DNA of 64,000 nucleotides from Panagrolaimus kolymaensis (taxonomy: Eukaryota; Nematoda; Chromadorea; Rhabditida; Panagrolaimidae). The notes beneath the pieces were generated by a model that did not search any database, had not been told where the DNA came from, and worked only from the letters and a program-made list of their open reading frames with translations. Both the position numbers and the translations under genes were made by a program. Below, in pieces: positions 35,420 through 47,181 of this stretch (position 1 is the stretch's first letter; each line of letters starts with the position of its first letter). The stretch is from contig JAJQJQ010000032.1 of NCBI GenBank assembly GCA_028622995.1, positions 1,860,001 to 1,924,000 of the forward strand, given 5' to 3'.

Positions 35420-36074
35420 AACCAAAATTTTTAGCCAAAAAAATTTACAACTAATTCGTTTACTTTGCTTTCATGTATTTAAAGTTAAGTGTCAATTTTT
35501 TTGTTCTGAGTTTTAAATTTCTTAATTTTTACAGGTGTAATTTACAACTTTCACCTGCTTTCTACCCATTTTTTCGTGTAGTTTTAAGACATTTTCAATC
35601 ATCACATTCAATGAATAATACCTAGATATTTTTCTTTCCATTAAACATGTCGAAAATTTTGTTATTTAAGTAAATGGTTTTTAAGTTTCTTTTTTTATAC
35701 AATTTTCAATCTAATGTCTGTCATTTGGTTTAAAATTTAAAAAAAGTTAGTACATAGCTACTCTTAATTATATTTTTATTATCAAGATCATGCATCTTAA
35801 AATATTTTGTTAAATAGTTTTGTTGGGAAAAATAGCAAAATACATTTACATACAACAAATATAAATATAAAAGTATATTTTTTAAATGAATAATCAAAAG
35901 GCGTGAGAAAGAAAAAGTTTTTTTCTCACAAAAAACAAAAAATTGTATTACTATTCAATTTAGAAAAATTTAATACATTTAAAATATTTGCATTAAGGCA
36001 TTTATCGCTTGGAAATGCTTTCTATAGTTAAGGCTACATCCTAATATTTGTTTTGTGGTGTGCTTTGTCAGGTT
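35420..36074. other. Intergenic, AT-rich
   Basis: No gene or repeat recognised. TTTTTACAGGTGTAATTTACAACTTTCACCTGC near 35527-35559 resembles a stretch at 31808-31834 upstream of the paralogous receptor, so it is probably conserved promoter sequence with E-box-like CACCTG. Confidence 0.4.
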
Positions 36075-37073
36075 TTAATCCGTTGTATTTGGAACCATTG
36101 AAGGTAAAGCAGCTATTCTAGAAGTCTTATTTTTATAAATATTTCGATATAATAATGCACAAAGAAGGGATTCAATTGAGCCAACTGTTGTCGACCACGG
36201 ACCAATGTATTCAACCAAATTTATTTTTATAATCTAAAAAAGAAGTAATTATTTTTTATGCAAAAAACTATAAAGCTTTTAATTGCATTGTTCTTAAAAG
36301 AGGGAACTAAAATAAAAGCAAACTTACGGTATCAAAAAAGAAACTCAAAATATGTGGAAGGAAGTTAAATAAAAATGAAATTAACAAAGTTAATAAAACA
36401 ATTTTGTTTGACTAAAAACAAAAAATTAATTAAAAATCTTAAGACCAAAAAAACTCACACGTCCTTTTAAATTTTTACTAAATGTAAAATCAGATTTTTT
36501 ATGAATAATTAATAATAAACAAATGCAAACAATCAAAATAAGGGCGCTAGAAAAATATCGAACTTCTGCGTATTTAGTAGCATTTTCAGTCGAGCGTGTG
36601 CATTCACGCAATGAACATGTTGGATAACCAGGAAGATAAACCACAATCAAAGTATAAATAAAAACTATAATAAATAAAATTCCAGATAAAATCAGTGGCA
36701 TCATTGTGTGTTTATATTTTAGTGGATATAAAATTAAAAAACATCTCTCTAAACCAATAACAAAAACAGCGAAAGTTAAAAACACAAGCATAAGTTTATG
36801 AACAGAGAAAATCCAAAACCATGCATACGCATTAAAAATTTCGTAACCACTCATTCGAAAAAGCGTGTAATAAATAAAATATAGCAAAGTAGCGATCGAA
36901 GTTAAACATGAAACCGCAAAATATGCATATAAGCTTGGAGAAATCTCCACACTTACATGGGATTTATTACTCTTCAAGCGAAATAATAATTTTGCAAAAA
37001 TATAAAAACTCAATATTTCACAAATGCATGAACCTGCAATTTCAAATAATATTATCCATTCAAAAACATCCAT
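36075..37073 (-). CDS. Chemoreceptor (Sra/Sre-like), 285 aa
   Basis: Exons 37073-36459, 36411-36328 and 36233-36075 in phase. MDVFEWIILFEIAGSCICEI (TM1), FSPSLY-type ISPSLYAYFAVSCLTS (TM2), IGLERCFLILYPLKYKHTMM (TM3 end with Glu-Arg), FLFNFLPHILSFFF (TM6), EYIGPWSTTVGSIESLLCAL (TM7). Its closest relative in the window is the receptor broken by the 10 kb transposon (52239-52503 and 62623-62860), and it served as the template for judging that join. Confidence 0.75.
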
Positions 37074-37666
37074 AATAAAGCGACAAATAAAATAGTTGCG
37101 TGTGTAGAAATAATAAATTTTTTTAAATGTAAAATTTATGAATGTTTTCCTATTTACTAATTTTGGTACATTTTATACTCATTAGTCTTTTTTTTTAAAA
37201 GGTAAGCAAAGTTCGTAAAGATTTATGTATTCAATTTTTAAGGCTTTAAAAATTTGTAGTTATAAAACGCTTATAATTAAAAAGTTGCTTATGTTTATGC
37301 TTGAAGTTAAGAAATTTGTTTTTTTTAATTACGTGAGTTTGTAACATTTTTTTTGTTTTAATTAAGCCATTATTTTTAATTCTTTGGTTGTTGAAAGGTT
37401 AGGTAGAAGCTTCATCTAGGGTTAGAATATTCTTTTAATTATCTTTTATAAAAATGACGATTTGAATAATAAAATTGTGAATTTCTTTCTCTACTCTAAA
37501 TGTGTTTCGTATTTAGAATGCCTTCATGAAAATTTAATTTGTTTTTTATGCCTTCATTATTTAAGCATTAATAATTGTGTAAACTGTTTTTGAAAAAAAG
37601 GGATTAATCAAAACTATTTTTATTATAAATATTTTAAAAACAAGTTCAAAAGTTTTTAATTTTTAA
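37074..37666. other. Intergenic, AT-rich
   Basis: No supported gene, repeat or RNA seen. Confidence 0.4.
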
Positions 37667-39275
37667 TTACCGCGTGCATTTATTATCGTTTGGCTTCATC
37701 CAGAGTTGTTCAACATTTTTTAAATCATGAACTTTTTTCTTTGTTTCCCATTTCATAATTTCTTCTATTGATAATCGACTTTGCAAATATGTTCGTAATT
37801 GCGGAATGGAATAAACTCTTTCTTTAATAAAACCAACATTTGGAAATTGAGCCATTAATTCTGGATGCACGTAGCTCAAAGTTTCATATATATTTGCTAC
37901 ATCAAAATCAGCATATGCCACACCGCTTGAAAAGAAAAATCCATTCTCATGTCGTTTAGAAGCATATTTTTTTTTCTAATAATCCAAAACCCTTTTTTAC
38001 AGATGGCTCACGGCGGTATAAAAGTGAAGTTCAAATGGAAATGAAAAATTTGGTCGTTGGTGGTCGAATTGCCAAAAACCAAAGGAAAAGCTATTTTTTT
38101 AGTAAAAAATGTCTGTTTTTTTGCATATTTAATTATAATTCTCTACGGATATTCAGTTGAAAAATATTGAAACTCTCACAGAATATGTAATCGAATATTG
38201 CGGATAAGATCGTGAAGATAGATTTTCATAAAAAAATCAATGAGCCGAAATCCTAGCGTAAGAGTTTTGAGCATTTTGGTCATTTTTACGTTAGAAAAAG
38301 TGATTTTTTTTGGAACTTTTTCAGAAACAATTATGGCTAAATTCATTAAGTTGCTTTAATTTTATTCTGTGACATTGAAAATCTATAATCTTATCTTGCC
38401 TACAAATTGGTGCAATCAGTTTTTCCGAAGACAATCTTTTTCCGAAAATCCTTACGTAAGAGTTTTTGGAATGCATGGAAACATAGCTTCTGCTTTGAAA
38501 AAAAGCAAGAAATTGTGATATTTTTTATTTATTTTTTAACCAAAATACAAAAGTTTCATAAAATATTTTATATAAAAATAACAAAATTCGGCTGTAATAT
38601 GTTAATTTATATCTTTTTAATCATGGGAATTATAAAAAAATTCAAAAACAGAAATTATGATAAAACTTTATCTTTGAATTCAAAGAAATTGTGAATCAGC
38701 TAAGCCTCTGACTTCTTCATTTGGTAAACTTTCTTTTTCATCGAAGCATATATTCCTTTCCCAGCTCCAGCTCATTACCAACAAACATAATTTTTTCTCA
38801 TCATGAGTGGCAATTCTTCTTAGCCATTGTTTTATTACAGAATGCATATGCTCGATTATCTGTTCAGAAAAATAATTGAAAGTTGCTTAGTTTCTAAAAA
38901 TGGCAATCTTTTTATCAGATATAAGTATAATTATTTCTTTACCATCGTAATTTTTTTGTTCTCGATCCCTCAAACTTCGTTTCCTTGGTTGGTCAGCATT
39001 TCGAAGAAAATCATCACCGCTAACAATTTTTGATGGTTGCATTTAAAAATAAAATATACAAACTAACAAAGCAAAATGCAAAATTTTGTAATAAAAAGTA
39101 TTAAGGATATATTCTACAAAATAACAGCAAAAATGATGTACAAATGATACACACTTTTGAGCTATTTTGTTTTTCAAATTGACTTTCTTTTTTTTTTGGG
39201 ACACATGGGTTGCCATTCTTTCAAAAAGCAAATACCAAGCCAAAAACATTTTATTCAATCAATATTAAAAAAACC

Positions 39276-39356
39276 GCGCGCCAAAAAAATCGTATTTTGT
39301 CTTCATTGTTTACATCTTTGATTGTAAATATGATGCGAACTTACAAGCGCGGGAAA
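39276..39356. promoter_or_regulatory. Paired E2F-like sites upstream of cargo gene
   Basis: GCGCGCCAAAAA at about 39276-39287 and GCGCGGGAAA at about 39347-39356 are both E2F-type and face opposite ways, 170-250 bp before the cargo gene ATG. GC-rich words are rare here, and the Skp1-like genes at 8650 and 11367 have similar sites. Confidence 0.4.
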
Positions 39357-39528
39357 CATTTTCCTTTTTATATTTTTTGTTTATTTTACTGATATTTATA
39401 TATAACTGATTTACTTTGAGTTTTTTTTAATATTTATATTCCAAACATAATCGACTTATTAAATTGCGAATTTTTGATTGCTAAACATTTTTTTATAATT
39501 TTTTGCACATAATTATATTTTTAGTAAA

Positions 39529-40156
39529 ATGGATGCTACCGAAAGTATTAGTAAATCAGATGGTGATTACAAAATGATTACTCTTTCATTTAATTATTGG
39601 AAAGAAAAATTAAGCCTTGAAGATAACACTTTTCAATTTAAAATTAAAAAGTGCAAAGATTGGAAGAAATTTATACAAGAAAATATTTTTAAAGTAAGCT
39701 TTTCTTTCTTCTTTATCAGTAAAAGTATATTTATTAATAATTCATATATTTTCATAATTGTTGAAACATTTAGATCGACAACGATAATGAATTTGTTATT
39801 CCCAATAACCTCGATGCCTTGCTAGAATTAATAGAAGCAAAAAAACTTACCTTAAACAATCCTTTTATCCTTTGTGTAGTTATGCAAGAAAATGGAAAAT
39901 CGCGGTTGAGTATTGAAAAGATTCTTTCTGCTTGCCTATATAAAAGCCCAGCATTGGTAATTTTTTAAAATAATTATTTAATCGATTATTAAATTATATT
40001 TAGGTTGCTCCTATTTTTGTTGAAGTAAACAGGGATACTAATGTTATCAAAAAAGTAGGAATTAGCTCAAAAGAAAAGAATGGCATCCTAGATTTTCTAT
40101 TTAAAAATTCAATATTTGGTGTTGAAAAAAATGTTTCATTTTACTTTTTCGATTGA
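39529..40156 (+). CDS. Cargo gene of long-TIR element, 166 aa, unknown
   Basis: Exons 39529-39693, 39774-39956 and 40004-40156, each a whole number of codons, with GTAAGC/GTAATT donors and TTTAG acceptors. The protein begins MDATESISKSDGDYKMITLS and contains KIKKCKDWKKFIQEN, VIPNNLDALLELIEAKKL and FILCVVMQENGKSRLSIEKI. It is mixed alpha/beta, with no signal peptide or membrane helix and no DDE or other transposase motif. The phase-0 introns and clean ends suggest a captured or domesticated cellular gene. I do not recognise the fold; a ubiquitin-like or PB1-like N-terminus is a guess only. Confidence 0.65.
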
Positions 40157-41462
40157 AATTTTGAATATTTTTTACATTAAATTGTTATTGATTTATTTTT
40201 TTATATACATATATTATAGAAAAGTGCACATAAAAATGGAAAAAAATGTTTTTATTATTTTAAATATGTATTTTGGTTAAAAAATAAATAAAAAATATCA
40301 CAATTTCTTGCTTTTTTTCAAAGCAGAAGCTATGTTTCCATGCATTCCAAAAACTCTTACGTAAGGATTTTCGGAAAAAGATTGTCTTCGGAAAAACTGA
40401 TTGCACCAATTTGTAGGCAAGATAAGATTATAGATTTTCAATGTCACAGAATAAAATTAAAGCAACTTAATGAATTTAGCCATAATTGTTTCTGAAAAAG
40501 TTCCAAAAAAAATCACTTTTTCTAACGTAAAAATGACCAAAATGCTCAAAACTCTTACGCTAGGATTTCGGCTCATTGATTTTTTTATGAAAATCTATCT
40601 TCACGATCTTATCCGCAATATTCGATTACATATTCTGTGAGAGTTTCAATATTTTTCAACTGAATATCCGTAGAGAATTATAATTAAATATGCAAAAAAA
40701 CAGACATTTTTTACTAAAAAAATAGCTTTTCCTTTGGTTTTTGGCAATTCGACCACCAACGACCAAATTTTTCATTTCCATTTGAACTTCACTTTTTCAT
40801 TGAAGCTATACCGCCGTGGGCTCAAATTCTTCTTTGTAAACTTTTTCCTGAAAATTTCATTGAAAAATAGATTAAAAAAGTGAAAACAAGTTGCTCACCA
40901 AGTTAATATCTTTCCACCCAAATTTTCCTTGAAGATAATTAATGACGGAGTTAAAAATATCACGATTTATGCTAATTATGGTATCAACTTGGGCTTCCTC
41001 AAATAGTCCATATCCAGCAAGACTATACTTTCTTGCAAGTATTCGCGTTATGTCGTCATTTCCGTATATAATTTTTCCATTCCAATCAAGAATTGGAAAG
41101 CCATGTGATTGAATATCTGAAAAAAAAAAAATACATATAAAATATATGTATTTTCACGATTTATAGCTCTTGCAGCAATTTTTTCGTCATTATTTAATTA
41201 CTTCTACGACCAAAAATTTACCATATTCCATAGAAGTTAATGCCTCATAATTGTTATAAAAAGTAAAATTTTCATATTCAATTCCAGCATAAGCAAAAAT
41301 CATTCGAGATGTTTCAGCTGAATCTCGACTACAAAATGAAATTAATCGGAATTGTGGCTTTGACATATCCAACATTAATTTTTTGTTTAATGAAATTCGA
41401 GACAAATCTGTAGAATTTTGACGTTTTCGATTAAACAACCATGGAATTAACAAAGGCTCCAT

Positions 41463-42460
41463 CTTTAAAATAAATTTTAGTAGTTTAAGTTTAAAAACAA
41501 AAGAGAGTGAAAAAGTTAGTGCGTAAAAACAAAAGCAACCAAGAGAAAAGAAAAAAAAACACGAAAAACTCGTTTGTTTATTGATTTTTCTTTCTCTGTG
41601 AAGTTTATTGCAGCCACAGCGAGTGTAAAAAAAACTTTTTATTGTTTATCTAAAAAACTGTTTGTCAAATTAATTTTACGAGTCAAGTACATTTTTGACA
41701 TTGATTTTCACAACCAAATTTTCACTCAGTCAAAAGAAAAGATTGAAAATTGTTAACAGCGAATCCTTCAAAGCACTTTGTTAATAAAAAAATTTCATGG
41801 TGAAATTTATCAACCGCGACAGCAAAAATCATTTTATTTACGATATTAATAAATGTGTTAAGCTTTTCATTAATTTATTTTTAAAAACATGAACGCATGC
41901 CGTTTCCCATATGATCATTTAATATTAAACCAATTTTTGGAAATTACTTCCATTTAACGATTTTTTACCTTATTTTTTTTTATATTTCTTTTTCTTATTT
42001 GACATCAATAATGTCACTTTTGATCAGTTTTTAAAAAAATGTTTTTAGTTATACACTCTTCAGTCTTTTTTACAAAAAAATAATAAGGAAATAAAATATT
42101 CAAAGAGATACTAGAGAAAAAAAAAGCAGCATTAATGAAAAATCACACTTTCAATAAATGCGCTAAAGAAAGTTGGCTGTACAGCGATATTTCCAAAAAA
42201 CAGATTGACATTCGATCGATATTTTTTTTTAAGATTGCATGGTGGAAAGAATATTTTTCCGCCACTTTTTTTATTTATGGCCCTTATAAAAAATCGGAAA
42301 GAAAAAGGGTTTTTTTCTTGTATTTTTTGCAAACTTTTGTTTTATTTAAAATAAGGTGAACATTAGAAAGGGATGAAAACCAAAACCACTAAGTCTGCAT
42401 AAAAATATATGTATTCTCTTGTCCATTATTTTAAGGACTACTTCTTTTGCTGTCAGGTGA
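41463..42460. other. Intergenic, AT-rich
   Basis: Holds short open frames on both strands that look like chance reading of AT-rich sequence. No gene supported. Confidence 0.4.
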
Positions 42461-42465
42461 CATAG

Positions 42466-42658
42466 TGATGTGGGAAGTTGGCTTTATATGTCGGAATGTA
42501 AATATGAAGCAGCGAAATGCTGCAGCCTAAAAATGATTTCACTCTTCCTTGTTTTTGTCTTGTCTTTTATACGTTACTAACTTTACATCGTCTTGTGTTT
42601 ATGCTCGTGCGTGTCTAATAAAGCTGGTTATTAAAGTAGTAGGAATCCCCCTACATCA
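42466..42658 (+). repeat. 5' LTR of TRIM-like element
   Basis: Begins TGATGTGGGAAGTTGG and ends CCCCCTACATCA. AATAAAG near its end (about 42618) could be the polyadenylation signal. Confidence 0.88.
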
Positions 42659-43747
42659 GTGGTGACGAGGAGTGTCGAGATCGATACTTGCGTGCTTGGT
42701 TTAGTGCTTGGTTGGATCACAAAAAGACGAGTTCGGTTTTTGTTGAACCCATTGAATTTGGATTTGGATCTGCATCGTTAGAAGCTTGAAACAAGTTTCT
42801 CGGCTAGTTAGAAGGTCGTTGTGATTAGGTGAAATTGAATCAATTTCAAGGAAAGTTTGCAACTAGATAGCAATTTGAAAAAGTAAGGTTGCAACTTGAT
42901 AGCTAAAACTGAAGATTATTGCTTGTGCTGGTGATGCTAAAGAATCAAGGAGGCAGCAAGTTGATAAAATGAAACATTTTATTCGAAGGTTACAGCGTTC
43001 ACGTTCAGGTCGTAGTAATTTCGCTTGTGGTAATTTGGATAAGCTTCTGGTTTCCCGAGGCGGTGATTTGCCTATAAGACGCACGGGTCGTGTGCTAAAA
43101 GAGTCACTTGGAAGTGATGAAATGGTTGCCGGTAAGCCGCAATGGATGCGCAAAAAGAATCATTGGTTCCGATTTACCAGTAAGACGTAGTGCATGTTGA
43201 TACGCTGAAACAATTACGAGAATAGGGAAACCAAGTGTTCGCATGTTACAATCATGGTAAAGAAGATGATTCATCTTCTAGGGAAGGAGATTATACGAAG
43301 ATAAAACAGGTATCAGAAGACTGATAACCGGAAGAAAGGTTGTTTTATGTATGTACTGTACCATCAGAATCTGGTGAGTATGATGTGGTTAACCTCCATG
43401 ATGTAATTCCTGCCTTATTTCACGGACGATCTAAAAGGGGGTGGAAACGGAGAACAGTACGATACAGGTCAGCAACGCTTTATGGTTATGGCCATGGTCT
43501 GATTTTGTGTTTATCTAAGGAGAATGTAAAGGTGTTGAAGATTTAAGGGCATGAGATTCTTGTGCCAGGGAAGGAAGAGCAGCGGAAACATCATCGTCGT
43601 GAGAAGCTCGTAGTACTTGATTCAGGTACGAAACAATGTACTGGTACATGGAAAACTAAATGAATTGGATTGAAAGCTATTGGAATGATTGGAGCGTGAT
43701 TAATAAGAACATGCTGTAGTTGTAAAAGACTTACAACTAGGGGGACG

Positions 43748-43940
43748 TGATGTGGGAAGTTGGCTTTATATGTCGGAATGTAAATATGAAGCAGCGAAAT
43801 GCTGCAGCCTAAAAATGATTTCACTCTTCCTTGTTTTTGTCTTGTCTTTTATACGTTACTAACTTTACATCGTCTTGTGTTTATGCTCGTGCGTGTCTAA
43901 TAAAGCTGGTTATTAAAGTAGTAGGAATCCCCCTACATCA
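43748..43940 (+). repeat. 3' LTR of TRIM-like element
   Basis: Same 193 bp as the copy at 42466-42658 with no difference that I can see, implying a recent insertion. Confidence 0.88.
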
Positions 43941-44154
43941 CATAGGTTAGTCAAAGTATAACTGTAAGTCGACGGTTTTAAAAAAACACTTCCTATAAAA
44001 TAAAATGCGCCATTTTTATATTCAGTTTGCTAAAATCGATCATCTTATTATTAAGATAAAGTTAATTTTTCTACTTTAATTATATGCTTCCACAAGACAG
44101 TGTCATCATTTTAAGTTTAAAAATATTCCCCCGAGTTAATTTTCTTTCATTAAC

Positions 44155-44290
44155 TATATTTTTCGATTAAGTAAAAATAAAACATAAAAAATTAAAACTT
44201 TGTTACTATCACCTAAGACAATAACTAAAATTTGCAACTGTTGTCGAAAGTTGATTACTATTATTTTTGTCATGACTCATTTATAATATG
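44155..44290. repeat. Dispersed repeat, copy 7
   Basis: TTTGTTACTATCACCTAAGA, AACTGTTGTCGAAAG and GATTACTATTATTTTTGTCA match copy 6 (28027-28160) best. No gene lies between 43946 and 44421. Confidence 0.6.
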
Positions 44291-44421
44291 TTCCATACAC
44301 GCTATATTATTTAATGCAAGAAAGTATAATTAGTTTCAACGTCTGAGTAAGTATGGTTTATTATTAAAACAACTTCACTTTGTCAAAAACCAAAGAAATA
44401 TTGTATACTTTTTTTAAACAT

Positions 44422-44757
44422 TTAACAAGGTGAAAATGAAAGGGGTTTAAAATCATAGGGAAAACAACTTGAAAGGTATTGAAGATTGTGACAATATGGT
44501 GGGCCTGGTTTAGCATCTAAGTTAAGGATCTTGTAATTTAAACTTTTACACTTTTCATCATCAAATAATACAACGCAATTACCACCAGTGTTAATAGAAT
44601 TAACGAATCCTACACGTTCAAATTTAACGCAACCACCAATAAAAAATGCAAAGCCTTCTCCTTCCATTTTAGCTCTTTCATAAACCGTGATAATATTTTG
44701 ATCTTGCGCCAAGATAACGCTGCAAACTAGGGCAAAAATCAAAAATGCTAACTTCAT
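44422..44757 (-). CDS. Secreted beta/gamma-crystallin-like protein, 111 aa
   Basis: Single exon. Signal peptide MKLAFLIFALVCSVILAQDQ. The body IITVYERAKMEGEGFAFF, GCVKFERVGFVNSINTGGNC, VVLFDDEKC follows the beta/gamma-crystallin pattern (Tyr-Glu near the start, Gly before an aromatic, then Ser-Ile and Gly-x-Cys). Six further Cys suggest disulphides outside the cell. It probably forms one Greek-key domain; role unknown. Confidence 0.55.
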   Translation of the reverse strand: MKLAFLIFALVCSVILAQDQNIITVYERAKMEGEGFAFFIGGCVKFERVGFVNSINTGGNCVVLFDDEKCKSLNYKILNLDAKPGPPYCHNLQYLSSCFPYDFKPLSFSPC

Positions 44758-45464
44758 TTCGAGGTGTTTGCCTGAAAAAAAATTTTGTTTAAAAAAATCG
44801 AATCAAAAAATGTTATTAAAAAATTATATAAATTAAAGGTAAAAGTTTTGATATGTCAAAAGAGTTTTAAAAGCCGATAAAGTTTCTGTTTTTTGGTATT
44901 TATTTTCAATTTCCAACACACTAAAGCAGAAGCGTAGTTGATGCAACTGAAGCTCCAAACAAAATAATCGTTTTTTTTAAAATTTTAATGGAAAATAAAA
45001 TCATAAACATAAAAAGCTTAGCTTTTATATGCATTTGTTTGAAAGCAGTTGTTTTATATTAAAATAAACCTCATTGTTTAATAATGTTATATTTATTTTT
45101 TAAGTGTTTAAATTATCAATTCAGAGATTTTAGGAGACTATTTTTTACATAAAAAAATGAGGATAATTTTAAAATTATGAAACAAACTTTTTTTACATGC
45201 TCCCGCTTTAAAGATTTTTTACCATATCTAATTTCTGTTCTTTGAATTTCTCAGTACAGTGACTAATGACATTTGAGATAAATGAAAAATTACATTATAT
45301 ATTTTTTTGTTTTTTTGTGGAGGTTAAAACATGTTAGAGGCCAATGTATTTATTCTGGTTGTTGGGATTTAAATTATTTAACGCCTTTTGAAATTAAATT
45401 AAGTTTTTTAACTTTTAATGTAAAAACAAAAGTAATAAAGAAACAAACCTAAAAATACACAAAA
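44758..45464. other. Intergenic, AT-rich
   Basis: No gene or repeat recognised. Confidence 0.4.
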
Positions 45465-46462
45465 TTAAAATAAAATAGCTGGAGTGACTTTCTTTTTAAA
45501 ACATTTAAATGGATAAAGAATTGCTTCTCGATAAGCTTTAACAAAAATAGCTGTTGAAAGTGTATCATACAATCCATAAGTAGTGAAGATACGGGTACAA
45601 TAATTTGGTATATTACTTGGTTCTTTGATAAAATAATATGTGAAAGCTATCATTAAAATAGGAAGTCCAATTAAAAATAAATATCCTGTAAGTTGAATAA
45701 AAATTAATTGGCCAAGAATTTTATTTGCTTTCTGAGTTTGGTGACTGAAATTAATTTGGATTTTTCGCGAATGTTTTATATTCAAGAATAATCCAAGGAG
45801 AGCTAAATTAACTCGAATTAATCCATAACAAACAAGACCTAAAATTTCTAATGGAATTGCATTTATTGATGGACCAGAAAAAATTATTAAGTTTTCTATT
45901 GAAAGCATCGTTTCCAAACCATCGATATAGTTGCTCACATAATATGTTTTCAAGTTTAACGGAATAAAAAATAAGCCATCGTTAATATAAATGACAAAAT
46001 TGGAAATGATTAGCATAATTATATTTAATCCCATTAAAAAGTTATACAAAAACAATGGTTTCTTTGAGGTTAAATTAGAAATTGCAGTCTAGCATAATAT
46101 CGCTCAAAAATAATTCCGATACTACAATCAAGCATTGCGAAGGCAGAAAAGGCCCCAATCGAATAAATCGGAAATATCAAATTTGAATGAACATAATTTG
46201 CAATTCCATTGGGTGATGTAAACATAAATGGATGAAGCAAAATAAAGGGACAAAAAAGTAGCACAAACTCAAATATTAATGTAAAACAGATATATTGAAT
46301 AATATAAAATTTAAATCTTCTCATAAATTTTGGTGTTTTTTAATAATAATAAATAATAAAATTATAGTAAAAGTTATGGTAAGAAAAGATAAAATTTCAC
46401 CAAATATAGTTATCTTGGAATTTAACTTTGAGTCATAAATTTGAGTGGCGTTATATCGGGCC
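45465..46462 (-). pseudogene. Chemoreceptor (Str-like) with two frameshifts
   Basis: Intronless. Three frames together give one receptor: 46462-46336 (MARYNATQIYDSKLNSK and TM1), about 46335-46080 (MRRFKFYIIQYICF, LDCSIGIIFERYYARLQF) and about 46079-45465 (KPLFLYNFLMGLNII through GLYDTLSTAIFVKAYREAIL at TM7). The breaks fall at a six-T run 46335-46340 (plus strand; seven would fit) and a short A run near 46079. Alignment with 30210-31706 supports the joins. Decay is likely, but homopolymer errors could also explain both breaks. Confidence 0.65.
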
Positions 46463-47181
46463 ATTCCTTTTAATATTAGAAAGATAAATATTTTTTTAAT
46501 ATTAAAGTTTTATTTTATTGTAAAAAATTTTAGTGAATGGCAAAGCAAAAAAATTTCATAAATTTTGGTTGAAAACGTAACAGAAAAATATAACTTATGT
46601 ATGTACCATGGTCTCTTTTATTTAATAACATCTTATTTAATTTAAAACTCAAAAAACTAAATAAATCAAATGACATTTCGACCTTGTCTGTATTATAATC
46701 AAAAACCATGTCGTATTTTTTAAGCCGGCATATTATTATGTATAATTATGAGCGTCAAATATTCGCTAAAAATGTTTTTTTTCTCGATAGTTTTCATCAC
46801 TGGCTTTTTTAAGATAAAAAGATTTATACTTTTATTTTCATTGATCTCTCAATTTCTTTAGTTTTTAAAACTCATGTATGAAATGTTATAGCCCAGCTTT
46901 GATAGCCTCCAAACATGCCTAATTTATGACTTGCAAAAAAAATTACATCCTAAAACAATAAATATTTTTATGAAACATGACTGTTCATTTGAACTTTTGT
47001 TTGCTTTTAAAATAACATAAACTACAAAAACTTTGCAGATATTAGCTGAAAAAAAGGCTTATTCTTTTTTATTTTTTAAACATTACATAAAAATTATAGA
47101 TTCTAACAGGTGCTTTGTCTTTTGAAGCTAAATGTCTTGACATTTGGCCTTGTCAGTATATAAGAAAGGTTCAGATTTAAA

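Larger units (their letters stand above)
38009..40818. mobile_element. Long-TIR element carrying a gene, 2.81 kb
   Basis: Ends CACGGCGGTATA and its complement, flanked by GGCT at 38005-38008 and 40819-40822. Inside the 12 bp ends are unequal spacers, then near-perfect arms of about 540 bp (to about 38545 and from about 40275). The middle 1.7 kb carries a three-exon gene (39529-40156). No transposase is recognised. Removing the element and one GGCT copy rejoins the GST reading across the site (EEF-EPSV). Confidence 0.85.
37667..41462 (-). pseudogene. Glutathione S-transferase broken by transposon and frameshift
   Basis: Exons 41462-41222, 41116-40899 and 40847-40819 plus 38004-37667. Conserved sigma-like GST pieces: FRLISFCSRDSAETSRMIFA (glutathione-binding half; the usual catalytic Tyr is not evident here), SHGFPILDWNGKIIYGNDDI, RILARKYSLAGYG, then KVYKEEFEP, HENGFFFSSGVAYADFDVAN and QFPNVGFIKERVYSIPQLRT. 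The third exon is cut by a 2810 bp element with a 4 bp duplication (GGCT). A run of nine T at 37967-37975 shifts the frame by one where eight would keep it. The start may be ATG 41462 or 41366. The copy cannot make a normal enzyme as shown. Confidence 0.8.
42466..43940 (+). mobile_element. Miniature LTR retrotransposon (TRIM-like), 1.48 kb
   Basis: Two direct 193 bp LTRs, identical by eye, bound 1.09 kb. A 5 bp duplication CATAG flanks the whole (42461-42465 and 43941-43945). Just after the 5' LTR, TGGTGACGAGG starts with TGG as a primer-binding site should; just before the 3' LTR, AACTAGGGGGACG resembles a polypurine tract. There is no gag or pol, so it would need proteins from another element. 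It is noticeably more GC-rich than its surroundings. Confidence 0.88.

Noticed and set aside
38546..39528. Open frames of 60-68 codons left of the cargo gene
   Set aside because: No splice support, conserved motif or typical composition; likely chance in AT-rich DNA.
42863..43546. Short frames inside the LTR element as gag remnants
   Set aside because: They are 68-96 codons in mixed strands with no zinc knuckle or protease motif.
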